From Deinococcus humi (GTDB lineage Bacteria; Deinococcota; Deinococci; Deinococcales; Deinococcaceae), in assembly GCF_014201875.1 (NCBI RefSeq), contig NZ_JACHFL010000002.1:558001-622000 (forward strand): a DNA stretch of 64,000 nt, given 5' to 3'. The notes under the pieces are model-generated. The model was not told the DNA's origin and ran no database searches. It was given only the letters and a program-made list of their open reading frames with translations. Below, piece after piece: positions 13,024 to 22,420 of the stretch. How positions within the stretch are numbered: position 1 is the first letter of the stretch; each line of letters begins with the position of its first letter. A program made the position numbers and the translations under genes.

Positions 13024-13420
13024 TTAGGCAGTCGCTTTCTGATGCTTTTTCGTGAACACCAAGGTGCAGTGCCCCGTCTCCTGGTTCAGCTCTGAGTAGA
13101 GCGACAATTTTATCGTTCCGCTTTTAGGGAAAGAGAGCAGAGACGCTCCCCTACTTATCTCACCGACCATCAATGCGGTGGTATCTTTCTTCGGCGCATC
13201 GATGAGAGTTGTAAATTTCAAGGTCTTGGCGGAAATGATGTCGGTGATGGGCGGCTGACCTTCGGGCTTGCCCGTGTACTGCCAGAGTTGACCTTTTCAA
13301 CGGTAGCGAGGCGATGGGCGACGTGACAGCCGGGGCACAGGCCGCCAGGGAAGTGCCGAGCATAAAGACAATCCGTGTCGCCGTTGGAATGTAGAGGCAG
13401 CCGCCTCCCTGAGGTGTCAC
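13024..13420 (-). pseudogene. Decayed lipoprotein gene (one frameshift)
   Basis: Two minus-strand frames join into one plausible exported protein. The first part reads RIVFMLGTSLAACAPAV, a hydrophobic stretch ending in a lipobox LAAC; after about 20 more residues the frame is lost. In the next frame the sequence continues LWQYTGKPEGQPPITDIIS and runs about 85 residues to a stop at 13024. The shift lies around 13285-13300. No good start codon or Shine-Dalgarno precedes the signal sequence, so the 5' end looks eroded as well. The rest of the 502-nt gap between purB and the next gene shows nothing else I can support. Function unknown; a sequencing error is an alternative. Confidence 0.45.
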
Positions 13421-13446
13421 ATTCCAGCATCCCGTATCCTGCCTGT

Positions 13447-13815
13447 ATGGGATTTATTCTCCGGCTTCTGGTTAATGCGCTGGCACTGTATCTGCTGACG
13501 CAGGTGTATTCGGGCGTGTTTTTCGAGGGTGGCGCGGGGGTGGGCAGCGTGCTGATCGCCGCGCTGGTCATGGGCATCGTGAATGCGCTGATCCGCCCGG
13601 TGCTGCTGCTGCTCTCGATGCCGCTGACCGTGCTGACCCTGGGGCTGTTCACGCTGGTCGTCAACGGCGTGGTGCTGGCGCTGGTGGCGGCCATCACGGC
13701 GCTCAACACGGCGGGCTTCGGCGCGGCCATCGTGGGTGCCCTGATTCTGACCGTCATCTCCTGGCTGCTGGACGCGCTTGTGGGTGCGCTGGGCCTGGAT
13801 GGCAAACGTGGCTGA
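13447..13815 (+). CDS. Phage holin family 4 superfamily / YvlD-type membrane protein
   Basis: 122-aa integral membrane protein with four predicted hydrophobic segments (about residues 2-20, 30-50, 55-80 and 88-112). MGIVNALIRPVLLLLSMPLTVLTLGLF is close to the family consensus NalirPil..lt.PltiltlGlf and is split here by a short turn. Despite the name, chromosomal members are not linked to lysis and their role is unknown. The start lies exactly 6 nt after TATCCT, so it is leaderless. It leads the panC-pilT operon and overlaps panC. Confidence 0.82.
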   Translation: MGFILRLLVNALALYLLTQVYSGVFFEGGAGVGSVLIAALVMGIVNALIRPVLLLLSMPLTVLTLGLFTLVVNGVVLALVAAITALNTAGFGAAIVGALILTVISWLLDALVGALGLDGKRG

Positions 13816-14695
13816 AGGGGCCGCCCAGGTGCAGCCGCAGGTGGTCCACTCCCCGGAGGCCCTGCGCTCGGCGCTGAGTGGACGGGGCCGGGTGGGGCTG
13901 GTCCCGACGATGGGTTACCTGCACGATGGACACGCCACCCTGATGCGCCGCGCCCGGGAGGTCTGCGACGTGTTGGTGGTCAGCATCTTCGTCAATCCGC
14001 TGCAATTTGGTCCCAGCGAGGATCTGGCGGCCTATCCCCGTGACCTGAAGCGTGATCTGGGTGTGGTGGGTGAGGCCGGGGTGGACGTGGTGTTTATGCC
14101 GTCGACCGAGACCATGTACCCGCCGGCCTTCGACACCCGCGTGGTGGTCTCCGGCGTCAGCGAGGGGCTCGACGGTGCCTCGCGGCCAGGCCATTTCGTG
14201 GGCGTGGCGACGGTGGTTCTCAAGTTGCTGAATCTTGTGCGTCCTGATGTGGCTTTCTTCGGCGAGAAGGACTGGCAGCAGCTGGCCGTGCTGCGCCAGA
14301 TGGTTCGTGACCTGAACGTTCCCGTCGAGGTGGTCGGCCTTCCCACCGTCCGCGCCCCGTCCGGGCTGGCCCTCAGCAGCCGCAACAGCTACCTGACGGC
14401 GGAACAGCAGGCACGGGCCGCCGTGCTGTCGCGCGCCCTGGCGGCGGTACGCAGTGCCTATGCGGCTGGTGAGCGGGAGGCCAGCAAGCTGCGCCAGACT
14501 GGCCTGGACGTGCTGTCTGAAGACCCTGAGGTCACGCTGGACTACCTGAGCGTCGTGGGCCGTGACATGCAGGAAAGAGAAGTTGTGGACAATGATCCCA
14601 TGACCCGTGTTCTGGTGGCGGCCCGTATGTTCGGCGTTCGGCTGATCGACAACATGCCGCTGGTTTCCGTGCGCCCGGAGATGGATTCCGCGTGA
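13799..14695 (+). CDS. panC: Pantothenate synthetase
   Basis: Condenses pantoate and beta-alanine with ATP to pantothenate (coenzyme A synthesis). PTMGYLHDGHATLM carries the HIGH-like adenylate motif (HDGH), VVSIFVNPLQFGPSEDL and the KMSKS-equivalent region LSSRNSYL follow, and FFGEKDWQQL is the pantoate-binding block. About 298 residues, normal for the family. ATG 13799 overlaps the preceding membrane-protein gene by 17 nt; GTG 13808 is a possible alternative. Its stop overlaps the pilT start as GTGA. Confidence 0.93.
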   Translation: MANVAEGAAQVQPQVVHSPEALRSALSGRGRVGLVPTMGYLHDGHATLMRRAREVCDVLVVSIFVNPLQFGPSEDLAAYPRDLKRDLGVVGEAGVDVVFMPSTETMYPPAFDTRVVVSGVSEGLDGASRPGHFVGVATVVLKLLNLVRPDVAFFGEKDWQQLAVLRQMVRDLNVPVEVVGLPTVRAPSGLALSSRNSYLTAEQQARAAVLSRALAAVRSAYAAGEREASKLRQTGLDVLSEDPEVTLDYLSVVGRDMQEREVVDNDPMTRVLVAARMFGVRLIDNMPLVSVRPEMDSA

Positions 14696-15768
14696 CCCTC
14701 GACGAGCTGCTGCAGGAGATGGTGGGCCGCCGGGCCTCGGACATCCACCTGCAAGCGGGCAGTCCGCCGATGGGCCGGGTGGACGGTCAACTGCTGCCGT
14801 TCGGGGCGCAGGCACTGATGCCTCCCGACACGGCGCTGCTGGCGCAGTCGTTGATGTCGCCGGAGCAATGGGACGATTTTTCCTACCGCAACGAGATGGA
14901 CCTGGCCTACGGCGTCTCGGGGCTGGGACGTTTCCGCTGCAACATCTTCCGGCAGCGCGGCTCGGTGGGGATTGTCATGCGGGTGGTCACCGACGCGATC
15001 CCCGGCTTCGAGTCGCTGGGGTTGCCTGCCGGGGTGCTGCAACGTCTGGCTGAGTCCCCGCGCGGCCTGATTCTGGTCACCGGCCCCACCGGCTCGGGCA
15101 AGACCACCACCCTGGCGAGCCTGATCGATCACATCAACCGGACGTTTGCCTACAACGTCATCACGGTGGAAGACCCTATTGAGATCCTGCATAAGAATAA
15201 GAAGAGCATTGTCGTGCAACGCGAGATCGGCAGCGACACCCGCGATTTCCGCACCGCCCTAAAATACGCCATGCGTCAGGACCCCGACGTGATCATGATC
15301 GGCGAAATGCGTGACAAGGAAACGGTGGAAGCCGCCCTGAGCGCGGCTCAGACCGGGCACTTGGTTCTCAGCACGCTACATACGCAAGACGCCATTCGCA
15401 GCGTCAACCGTATCATCGACTTCTTCGCCCCCTACGAGCGCGATCAGATCCGCTTGCAACTGGCCGAGACGCTGGTGGGCATCGTCAGCCAGCGCCTGTT
15501 GCGCCGCTCGGACGGGGTGGGGCGTGTGCTAGGGCTGGAAATCATGCTGAACACGCCGCTGGTGCAGGAGTACATTAAGGACGAGGACAAGACCCCGCTG
15601 ATCAAGGACGCCCTGATGGAAGACGACATCCGCGGCATGCACACCTTCGATCAGCACCTCGCGCAGCTGTACCACCACAATATGATCACCCTTGACGAGG
15701 CGATGGAAGCCGCCACCAGCGGCCACGAGCTGAAGCTGATGGTGACGCGTAGCGGTTTTGCCTATTGA
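14692..15768 (+). CDS. pilT: Type IV pilus retraction ATPase PilT
   Basis: 358-aa hexameric secretion ATPase. Walker A TGPTGSGKT is at residues 130-138, the Asp box ITVEDPIEILH follows, Walker B is in DPDVIMIGEMRD, and the His box TGHLVLSTLHTQDA comes next. The N-terminal PAS-like domain (ASDIHLQAGSPP) is the PilT/PilU form; the absence of a long N-domain excludes PilB. It depolymerises pilin to drive twitching and DNA uptake. Translation is probably coupled to panC (GTGA); why a vitamin gene and a motility ATPase share an operon is unclear. Confidence 0.92.
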   Translation: MTLDELLQEMVGRRASDIHLQAGSPPMGRVDGQLLPFGAQALMPPDTALLAQSLMSPEQWDDFSYRNEMDLAYGVSGLGRFRCNIFRQRGSVGIVMRVVTDAIPGFESLGLPAGVLQRLAESPRGLILVTGPTGSGKTTTLASLIDHINRTFAYNVITVEDPIEILHKNKKSIVVQREIGSDTRDFRTALKYAMRQDPDVIMIGEMRDKETVEAALSAAQTGHLVLSTLHTQDAIRSVNRIIDFFAPYERDQIRLQLAETLVGIVSQRLLRRSDGVGRVLGLEIMLNTPLVQEYIKDEDKTPLIKDALMEDDIRGMHTFDQHLAQLYHHNMITLDEAMEAATSGHELKLMVTRSGFAY

Positions 15769-15873
15769 ACACGGTTCTTGCCTGAGAGGCAGACCATCAC
15801 GTAAACCAGCCCCTGCTAAGTCACGCTGACCGTGCGTCGTTTAGACCTCTCCTCATTCAGGCAGAGAGGGTGC

Positions 15874-16017
15874 TACACTGTGAGCGTCAGATTGGCATAA
15901 GCGTAAGCAACGGGTTTCTCGTTCTCGTACCCCGGTTGTCCGAACCGTATCGGCACGTTCTGAGCGTGTTCCGTACCCATTCACGGACAAGAGTAGGGGC
16001 GAAAGGTAGGCGTACTC
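15874..16017 (+). promoter_or_regulatory. Promoter and structured leader of the UgpC-type ATPase gene
   Basis: TACACT (15874-15879) gives a likely start near 15886 and a leader of about 130 nt. The leader holds small hairpins such as GGTT-gtccg-AACC and TCCGT-acccattc-ACGGA, then AAAGG ahead of the ATG. No -35 is evident. The leader is long for this window, where most promoters are leaderless, so post-transcriptional control is possible. Confidence 0.4.
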
Positions 16018-17244
<1,227 letters not shown>

Positions 17245-17266
17245 TTCCAAAGTCAATCAACCAACA

Positions 17267-17297
17267 AGGGCCGGAGGCGTGATCGCAGTCCGGCCCT
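17267..17297 (+). terminator. Terminator of the UgpC-type gene
   Basis: AGGGCCGGA-ggcgtgatcgcag-TCCGGCCCT, a 9-bp perfect stem 23 nt after the stop, followed by a mixed actcgttg tail. It also lies downstream of the convergent exporter operon and may serve both. Confidence 0.75.
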
Positions 17298-17322
17298 ACT
17301 CGTTGATGGGCTCCCCGTGAGG

Positions 17323-18111
17323 TCAGCCGTGCACGTCCCGATTCTCGAAGATGGGCGCGGCGATCCAGACCAGCGCGGCCCCCAGCAGCAGGCACACCAG
17401 CAGCGGCGTGGGGGTGACCGTGTGTTCCAGTGGCAGATCGCTCAGCGCGTATTTCCAGGGGTTGAGCCAGGCCAGCTCACTCAGGAAAGGCACTTGGGAG
17501 GTCACGCTCTGCACCACCACCAACCCGACGCCCAGGCCCGCACCGATACCGACGGCCAAGCCAGGCCGGCCCGTCGCCGCGCCGATAGCCAGGGCCAGGG
17601 CACCGAAGAGCCACGCGCCCAGGGTGTGCAGGGCCACCGTGACCAGCAGCCGTCCAGCGGGAAGTGGGGCCTGAAACACCTGTCCGGCCAGCCAGATACT
17701 CACAAACAACACGGCCCCCAGAACCAGCAACATGGTGAAAAGTGCCAGGGTGCGCCCCAGCAGCAGCGTGGCGCGCGGCAGCGGCTGTGCCAGGGGGAAC
17801 TCCAGCCAGCCACGCTCCTCCTGGCCCGCGATCAGCGCCGAACCCTGCAGCGCCGCGAACAGGGTCAGCAGGATGGGCATCAGGCTCAGCAGTTTGCCGC
17901 CCACATACCCGGCGGGCGTGCCCAGATTGTCGCCGGCCAGCGCCCGCAACGATTCGGGCAGGCTGTTCATCAGGTCACCCAGAGCCGCGTTGCCTTTGAG
18001 CATGGGGAAGAAGGCCAGCAGCATCACCGTGTACAGGGCAAGCCCTACGGCCCACCACAGGAGGCTGCGGCGCGAGTCCTTCAGGGTCTGCGTCCACGCT
18101 TCAAGCCACAT
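17323..18111 (-). CDS. ABC-2 type exporter permease
   Basis: 262-aa polytopic membrane protein with six hydrophobic segments, starting MWLEAWTQTLKDSRRSLLWWAVGL. The layout (cytoplasmic N-helix, large first loop containing LPESLRALAGDN, then five clustered segments) is that of ABC-2 permeases of the antibiotic/lipid exporter class. It overlaps the ATPase gene by 11 nt, so the two form one transporter. Substrate unknown; the upstream regulator suggests an inducible efflux system. Confidence 0.82.
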   Translation of the reverse strand: MWLEAWTQTLKDSRRSLLWWAVGLALYTVMLLAFFPMLKGNAALGDLMNSLPESLRALAGDNLGTPAGYVGGKLLSLMPILLTLFAALQGSALIAGQEERGWLEFPLAQPLPRATLLLGRTLALFTMLLVLGAVLFVSIWLAGQVFQAPLPAGRLLVTVALHTLGAWLFGALALAIGAATGRPGLAVGIGAGLGVGLVVVQSVTSQVPFLSELAWLNPWKYALSDLPLEHTVTPTPLLVCLLLGAALVWIAAPIFENRDVHG

Positions 18112-19012
18112 GGGGCACCTCTGCGCGTGCCGGTTCGCTGCGGTACTCATCCATGAAGGCGTCCTCCAGCGTGGATGGCGTGAGGCTCAGCGAGGTCAAC
18201 GACTCGCCGGCCAGCGCCCGGATCAACGGGTCGGGGCCGCCGCGCCATTGTCCCCGGAACTCCAGCCCGTCGGCCACGCCCCCGCTCATGCCGTCCAGCG
18301 CAGCGAGATCGACGGTCGGGGGCCGGGCAAAACGTAGCGCCACCTGCTGCGGCAGGCTGGCTTTCAGCGTCTGAACCCCCTCCACCCGGATCAGCTCACC
18401 GCGCCGGATGATGCCCACCCGTCCAGCGATGCGCTCGATCTCGCTCAGGACGTGGCTGGACAGAAAGACCGTGCGGCCCTCGCTCTGCGCCTCTCTGAGC
18501 AGGCCGAGCACCGTTTCCTGCACCAGCGGGTCCAGGCCATCTGTCGGCTCGTCCAGCACCAGCAGATCGGGACGGTGCATCAATGCCAGGGTCAGCCCCA
18601 CCTTCTGGCGGTTGCCCTTGCTCAACGTGCCCAGCCGGGCGTCCAGCCTCAGCTCCAGTCGCCGGGCCACCTCCAGCCCGTAAGCGTTACTGGCCCCGCC
18701 GCGCAGCCTGCAACTGCGGCTCATCAGCTCGCGGGCCGTGTGGTCCCGGCCCAGGTGAACCTCGCCGGGCAGGTAGCCCACCCACCTGTGGACCGCCACA
18801 CGCTCCTGCCAGATGTCGTGGCCCAGGATGCGACCGCTGCCGCCACTGGGCCGCAGAAAGCCCATCAATGTACGGATGGCGGTGGTTTTGCCTGCGCCGT
18901 TCGGGCCGATAAAGCCGAAGACCTCACCTGCCGCCACGCTCAGATTCAGCGCCTGCAGTCCCACGCCGGGGGCGTACAGCTTGCTCAGGTCGGTGGTTTC
19001 GATGGCGTTCAT
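18101..19012 (-). CDS. ABC-2 exporter ATPase
   Basis: 303-aa ATPase starting MNAIETTDLSKLYAPGVG. Walker A GPNGAGKTT (about residue 37), signature LSKGNRQKVGL in place of LSGGQ (usual for this drug-exporter subclass), Walker B LLVLDEPTDGLDP, and the SSHVLSEIERIAGRVGII H-loop region. The start overlaps the regulator's stop as ATGA, so the operon order is regulator-ATPase-permease. Confidence 0.9.
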   Translation of the reverse strand: MNAIETTDLSKLYAPGVGLQALNLSVAAGEVFGFIGPNGAGKTTAIRTLMGFLRPSGGSGRILGHDIWQERVAVHRWVGYLPGEVHLGRDHTARELMSRSCRLRGGASNAYGLEVARRLELRLDARLGTLSKGNRQKVGLTLALMHRPDLLVLDEPTDGLDPLVQETVLGLLREAQSEGRTVFLSSHVLSEIERIAGRVGIIRRGELIRVEGVQTLKASLPQQVALRFARPPTVDLAALDGMSGGVADGLEFRGQWRGGPDPLIRALAGESLTSLSLTPSTLEDAFMDEYRSEPARAEVPHVA

Positions 19013-19506
19013 GACCTCTCCTCCTGGTTGATCCGGTGCCACTCTTCCAGCACGGCGGGGAACAGGCGCAGCCAGTGGCCGTAGAAGCGCTGCATCTCAC
19101 GCAGTGGGGTGGCCTCGGCTCCCGGTGGCAGCGCCCGCAGGCCATCGGTGGCCAGATCATGCAGGGTCTGCAACTTGCGGTTGCCCTGCTCGGTCAGGGT
19201 GGCCCAGGCATTGGGGCGCACCCGGAATCGGTCGGCCCGCTCGCCGGGATTGGGCGCTCGTTCGGCCAGGCCCAGCAGGATCAGGTGCTTGACTGCCCCG
19301 CTGATACCCGCCCGGCTGGCCTGGAGTCGTTCGGCCAGTTCCGCAGGGGTCAGCCCGCCTGCCGGGGCCACCAGCAGTGCCCCCAGAACCCGTCCCGCTG
19401 CACGCGGCATGCCCACCATCTCAAACAGCAGGCCCGCCCGTTCCGTGAACTGCTCGCTTTCGGCAGTAGGGGCAGCAACGTCAGGAGCTGGTGGTGTGTC
19501 TGACAT
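19009..19506 (-). CDS. GbsR/MarR-family transcriptional regulator
   Basis: 165-aa winged-helix protein. ESEQFTERAGLLFEMVGMPRAAGRVLGALL is the GbsR-type N-terminal helix pair (split here), then LTPAELAERLQASRAGISGAVKHLILLGLAERA is the recognition helix region. It heads the exporter operon and probably represses it. The start is leaderless (TACACT, 6 nt, ATG) and a perfect inverted repeat overlaps the -35 position, fitting autorepression. A longer frame upstream has no family support. Confidence 0.85.
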   Translation of the reverse strand: MSDTPPAPDVAAPTAESEQFTERAGLLFEMVGMPRAAGRVLGALLVAPAGGLTPAELAERLQASRAGISGAVKHLILLGLAERAPNPGERADRFRVRPNAWATLTEQGNRKLQTLHDLATDGLRALPPGAEATPLREMQRFYGHWLRLFPAVLEEWHRINQEERS

Positions 19507-19522
19507 GACTAAAGTGTAAGAC

Positions 19523-19542
19523 ATTTCAGTCATAACTGAAAT
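19523..19542 (-). promoter_or_regulatory. Probable operator of the GbsR/MarR regulator
   Basis: ATTTCAGT-cata-ACTGAAAT is a perfect 8-bp inverted repeat with a 4-nt centre, placed 4 nt upstream of the TACACT -10 box (19518-19513) of the regulator gene, thus over the -35 region. Size and position suit a MarR-type dimer. The same protein could also see the typA promoter about 80 nt away, but I see no second copy there. Confidence 0.65.
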
Positions 19543-19623
19543 TACATTGGAAGGCCTCCGAGAATCAGACGAGTGTCCCTGGGAACGTGACCCACGTCTG
19601 CTACCTCTCTGCCACGAATCTGC

Positions 19624-19826
19624 TAAAATCTTCGTTTGGGTGTCCCGCCCACTCGCAGCCAGTCTGTCTGGCGCAGCATTTGAGGTGGGCTTTTTGAGGT
19701 CGGTCCTGGCACCCATCGCGCTTCTTAAGGTATGCGGCGCAGACCGGCAGCACCACACAAACAACAGAACCTGTCCTTCCACCGCCTCTCCCGGCGGGCA
19801 GTGCCGGGCAGAAGAGAGGCAAGACT
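19624..19826 (+). promoter_or_regulatory. typA promoter and structured leader (attenuator-like and SD-sequestering hairpins)
   Basis: An extended -10 (TGCTAAAAT, hexamer 19624-19629) starts a leader of about 190 nt. First fold: GCCCAC (19647-19652) pairs with GTGGGC (19685-19690), with an inner GCCAG-tctgt-CTGGC hairpin, followed at once by TTTTT (19691-19695), which is terminator-like. Second fold: GCCTCTC (19784-19790) pairs with GAGAGGC (19814-19820), which is the typA Shine-Dalgarno, with CCGGC/GCCGG inside. Transcription attenuation plus occlusion of the ribosome site, perhaps temperature-sensitive, is an inference. Confidence 0.55.
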
Positions 19827-21608
19827 ATGGAATACCGGAACATCGCTATCATCGCGCACGTCGATCACGGCAAGACCACCCTGGTGGACGCACTGCTCCG
19901 TCAGACCCTGAAACTCGGGCACGGCGAGGAGATCGCCGAGCGGGCCATGGACAGCAACGATCTGGAAAAGGAACGTGGCATTACCATTCTCGCCAAGAAC
20001 ACTGCGGTGGAATACAACGGCGTGAAGATCAACATCGTGGACACCCCCGGCCACGCGGACTTCGGCGGCGAGGTGGAGCGCGTTCTGGGCATGGTCAACG
20101 GTTGCCTGGTGCTGGTGGACGCGGCGGAAGGCCCGATGCCCCAGACCCGTTTCGTGTTGCGCAAGGCCATTGAACTGGGCCTCAAGCCCATCGTGGTCAT
20201 CAACAAGATCGACCGCATCGACGCGCGCCCTGAAGAAGTGGTCAACCTGACCTTCGACCTGATGGCCGAACTGGGCGCCAACGACGATCAGCTCGACTTC
20301 CCGATCCTGTACGCAATTGCCCGTGAAGGCAAGGCGTTCCGGGACCTGGACAACCCCCAGGAAGACATGCACGAGCTGTTCGAGATGGTGCTGGAGCACA
20401 TCCCTGCCCCACCTGCGGATCTGGAAGCCCCTTTCCAGATGCTGGTGACCAATCTGGATTACTCCGAGTACCTGGGGCGCATCGTGCTGGGCCGGGTCCA
20501 GCGCGGCACGGTCAAGAAGGGCGAATTTGTGCAGCTGATGCACAAGGACGGCACCATGACCAAGTCACGCGTCGTCCAGCCGTTTACGCACATGGGACTG
20601 CGCCGCATCGAGGTCGACGAGGTCAGTGCGGGCGACATCGTGGCGCTGGCTGGGATCGAGGACGCGCAGATCGGCGAGACCGTGGCGGATCTGGCCGACC
20701 CCGAAGCGTTGCCGATCATCACCGTGGACGAGCCCACGGTCAGCATGACCTTCCAGCCGAACACCAGCCCCTTCGCTGGCAGGGACGGCAAGTACGTCAC
20801 CAGCCGTCACCTGAATGACCGCCTGAAGCGTGAGGTCATGACCAACGTCTCGTTGAAGGTGGATGAGGTGCGCCCCGACGAGTTCATCGTTTCCGGGCGC
20901 GGCGAATTGCACCTGAGCATCCTGCTGGAGACCATGCGCCGCGAGGGCTATGAGGTCCAGGTCGGCAGCCCGCAGGTGATCGTCCGCGAGATCGACGGCG
21001 TCAAGCACGAGCCGGTGGAACATTTGGTCATCGATGTGCCGGAGCAACACGCCAGCACCGTGATCGGTGTGCTGGGCGCGCGCAGGGGCCAGATGGTCAA
21101 CATGGAGCCGCAGGGCAGCCGCAGCCGCGTGGAATTCAAGATTCCGAGCCGCGCGCTGTTCGGTTTCCGCACCCAGTTCCTGTCCATGACCCAGGGCGAG
21201 GGCATCATGAGCCACGTGTTCGACGGGTACGCGCCGTGGGCCGGCGACATCAAGATCCGCCAGAACGGTTCGCTGGTCAGCATGGAAGACGGCCCAGCCT
21301 TCGCGTACTCGATCTGGAAGCTGCAGGATCGTGGCTCGTTCTTCATCGACGCCGGTGCGGAAGTTTACGTCGGCATGATCGTGGGTGAAAATGCCCGCGA
21401 GCAGGACATGAACGTCAACGTCTGCAAGAACAAGAAGCTGACCAACGTGCGTTCCAGCGGCGCAGACGAGGCCCTGACCCTGACCCCGCCGCGCCGGATG
21501 AGCCTGGAAGATGCTCTGGAGTACATCGGCAGCGATGAACTGGTGGAACTGACGCCGCACAACATCCGCCTGCGGAAGAAGGTGCTGAACCCCAGCTTGC
21601 GGAAATAA
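19827..21608 (+). CDS. typA: Ribosome-associated GTPase TypA/BipA
   Basis: 593-aa translational GTPase involved in ribosome assembly and growth at low temperature or stress. G1 AHVDHGKT is at residues 10-17, G3 [13 protein letters not shown]4 NKIDR; EF-G-like domains III and V follow, then the BipA-specific C-terminal domain ([20 protein letters not shown], ending [12 protein letters not shown]). The start is fixed by homology. Its leader is unusually elaborate and a strong terminator follows. Confidence 0.96.
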   Translation: MEYRNIAIIAHVDHGKTTLVDALLRQTLKLGHGEEIAERAMDSNDLEKERGITILAKNTAVEYNGVKINIVDTPGHADFGGEVERVLGMVNGCLVLVDAAEGPMPQTRFVLRKAIELGLKPIVVINKIDRIDARPEEVVNLTFDLMAELGANDDQLDFPILYAIAREGKAFRDLDNPQEDMHELFEMVLEHIPAPPADLEAPFQMLVTNLDYSEYLGRIVLGRVQRGTVKKGEFVQLMHKDGTMTKSRVVQPFTHMGLRRIEVDEVSAGDIVALAGIEDAQIGETVADLADPEALPIITVDEPTVSMTFQPNTSPFAGRDGKYVTSRHLNDRLKREVMTNVSLKVDEVRPDEFIVSGRGELHLSILLETMRREGYEVQVGSPQVIVREIDGVKHEPVEHLVIDVPEQHASTVIGVLGARRGQMVNMEPQGSRSRVEFKIPSRALFGFRTQFLSMTQGEGIMSHVFDGYAPWAGDIKIRQNGSLVSMEDGPAFAYSIWKLQDRGSFFIDAGAEVYVGMIVGENAREQDMNVNVCKNKKLTNVRSSGADEALTLTPPRRMSLEDALEYIGSDELVELTPHNIRLRKKVLNPSLRK

Positions 21609-21614
21609 TTCCGA

Positions 21615-21665
21615 GTCGCTTTTAAAAGCGAGGCCCCCGCTTCCTTTCCAGGAGCGGGGGCTTTT
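21615..21665 (+). terminator. typA terminator with adjacent palindrome
   Basis: GCCCCCGCT-tcctttccagg-AGCGGGGGC (21633-21661) followed by TTTT is a classic intrinsic terminator. Just before it, TCGCTTTTAAAAGCGA (21615-21630) is a perfect 16-bp palindrome of unknown purpose. Confidence 0.88.
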
Positions 21666-21729
21666 GGGTGTGGTGCTGATCTTTGTGGTCTCTGGTCCCC
21701 GCCTCTCTTGCAGGAGGCCGCCAGGCCTG

Positions 21730-22290
21730 TCAGCTCTTGCGGAGGTTTGGCCTCAGGCTCAGTTCCGATTCCGCCGCGCCAAAGCGTTCGCGTAAAAAAC
21801 GGCCCTGACTGAGTAGACGGTCCGCCGTGGCGTGGTCATGACGCAGGGCCTCGCGCACGCCGTCTTCGAGAAGGCCGAGCTGCTCGGTCAACAGGGTTTC
21901 GGGGGGCTGGCCCTGGCTTTCCAGAGTGCGCCTCGCGCCGTCTGTCAGGTTCAGGTAGGCGCGCAGGGTGTCGGGCAGGTACGCCTCACGTGTCTGGGTC
22001 AGCAGATAGGCGGTGCGGTTGTCGCTGTCCACGCCGTCCTTGCGGGCGTCGATGACCATGCACAGCAACGTCCAGGCCTGGGTGCGCGCCGGTTCGGGCA
22101 GACGCAGGGCCAGCGATTCCGGGGCGTCGGCCTGCGACCGGGGCAACGAGGGCTGGGCAGCAGCGGGGAGTGCCGTGGCTTCCTCCGGCGTGAAGGTCAT
22201 AGCCTTGCGGGCTGTCTTGCCCGCGTTGTCCACGTAAATGATGGCTGTGATGCCGCCGAAGATGACCAGCAGAATCAGGACAGCGATCAT
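21730..22290 (-). CDS. Single-pass membrane protein of unknown function
   Basis: 186-aa protein with one N-terminal transmembrane helix (MIAVLILLVIFGGITAIIYV) and a soluble, helix-rich remainder (AYLNLTDGARRTLESQG). I do not recognise a family; it looks like a Deinococcus conserved hypothetical. A GGAGG Shine-Dalgarno lies 8 nt upstream, and the start overlaps the stop of a 16-codon leaderless ORF as ATGA. It lies downstream of the SPFH gene on the same strand. Confidence 0.7.
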   Translation of the reverse strand: MIAVLILLVIFGGITAIIYVDNAGKTARKAMTFTPEEATALPAAAQPSLPRSQADAPESLALRLPEPARTQAWTLLCMVIDARKDGVDSDNRTAYLLTQTREAYLPDTLRAYLNLTDGARRTLESQGQPPETLLTEQLGLLEDGVREALRHDHATADRLLSQGRFLRERFGAAESELSLRPNLRKS

Positions 22291-22337
22291 GGGGCGGACC
22301 TCCAGCAGGCAGACTCCAGAAATGTCGTTCGGCTCAT
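22287..22337 (-). CDS. Leaderless 16-codon upstream ORF coupled to the 186-aa membrane protein
   Basis: TAGACT (22350-22345), 7 nt, then ATG opens MSRTTFLESACWRSAP. Its TGA overlaps the next ATG as ATGA, and the downstream gene's GGAGG lies inside it. Architecture identical to the rbsK, oppD and patatin upstream ORFs. Confidence 0.55.
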   Translation of the reverse strand: MSRTTFLESACWRSAP

Positions 22338-22420
22338 CCCGGCCAGTCTAACGTCCGCAGGTGCCGCCCTGACCCCTCCAGTGCCCCACTGAACACTTTT
22401 CCCCTGACCTGACACGGGCT

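Noticed and set aside
21615..21630. 16-bp palindrome after typA as a recombination or attachment site
   Set aside because: It is immediately adjacent to the terminator with no integrase or duplicated flank; more likely part of the transcript end.
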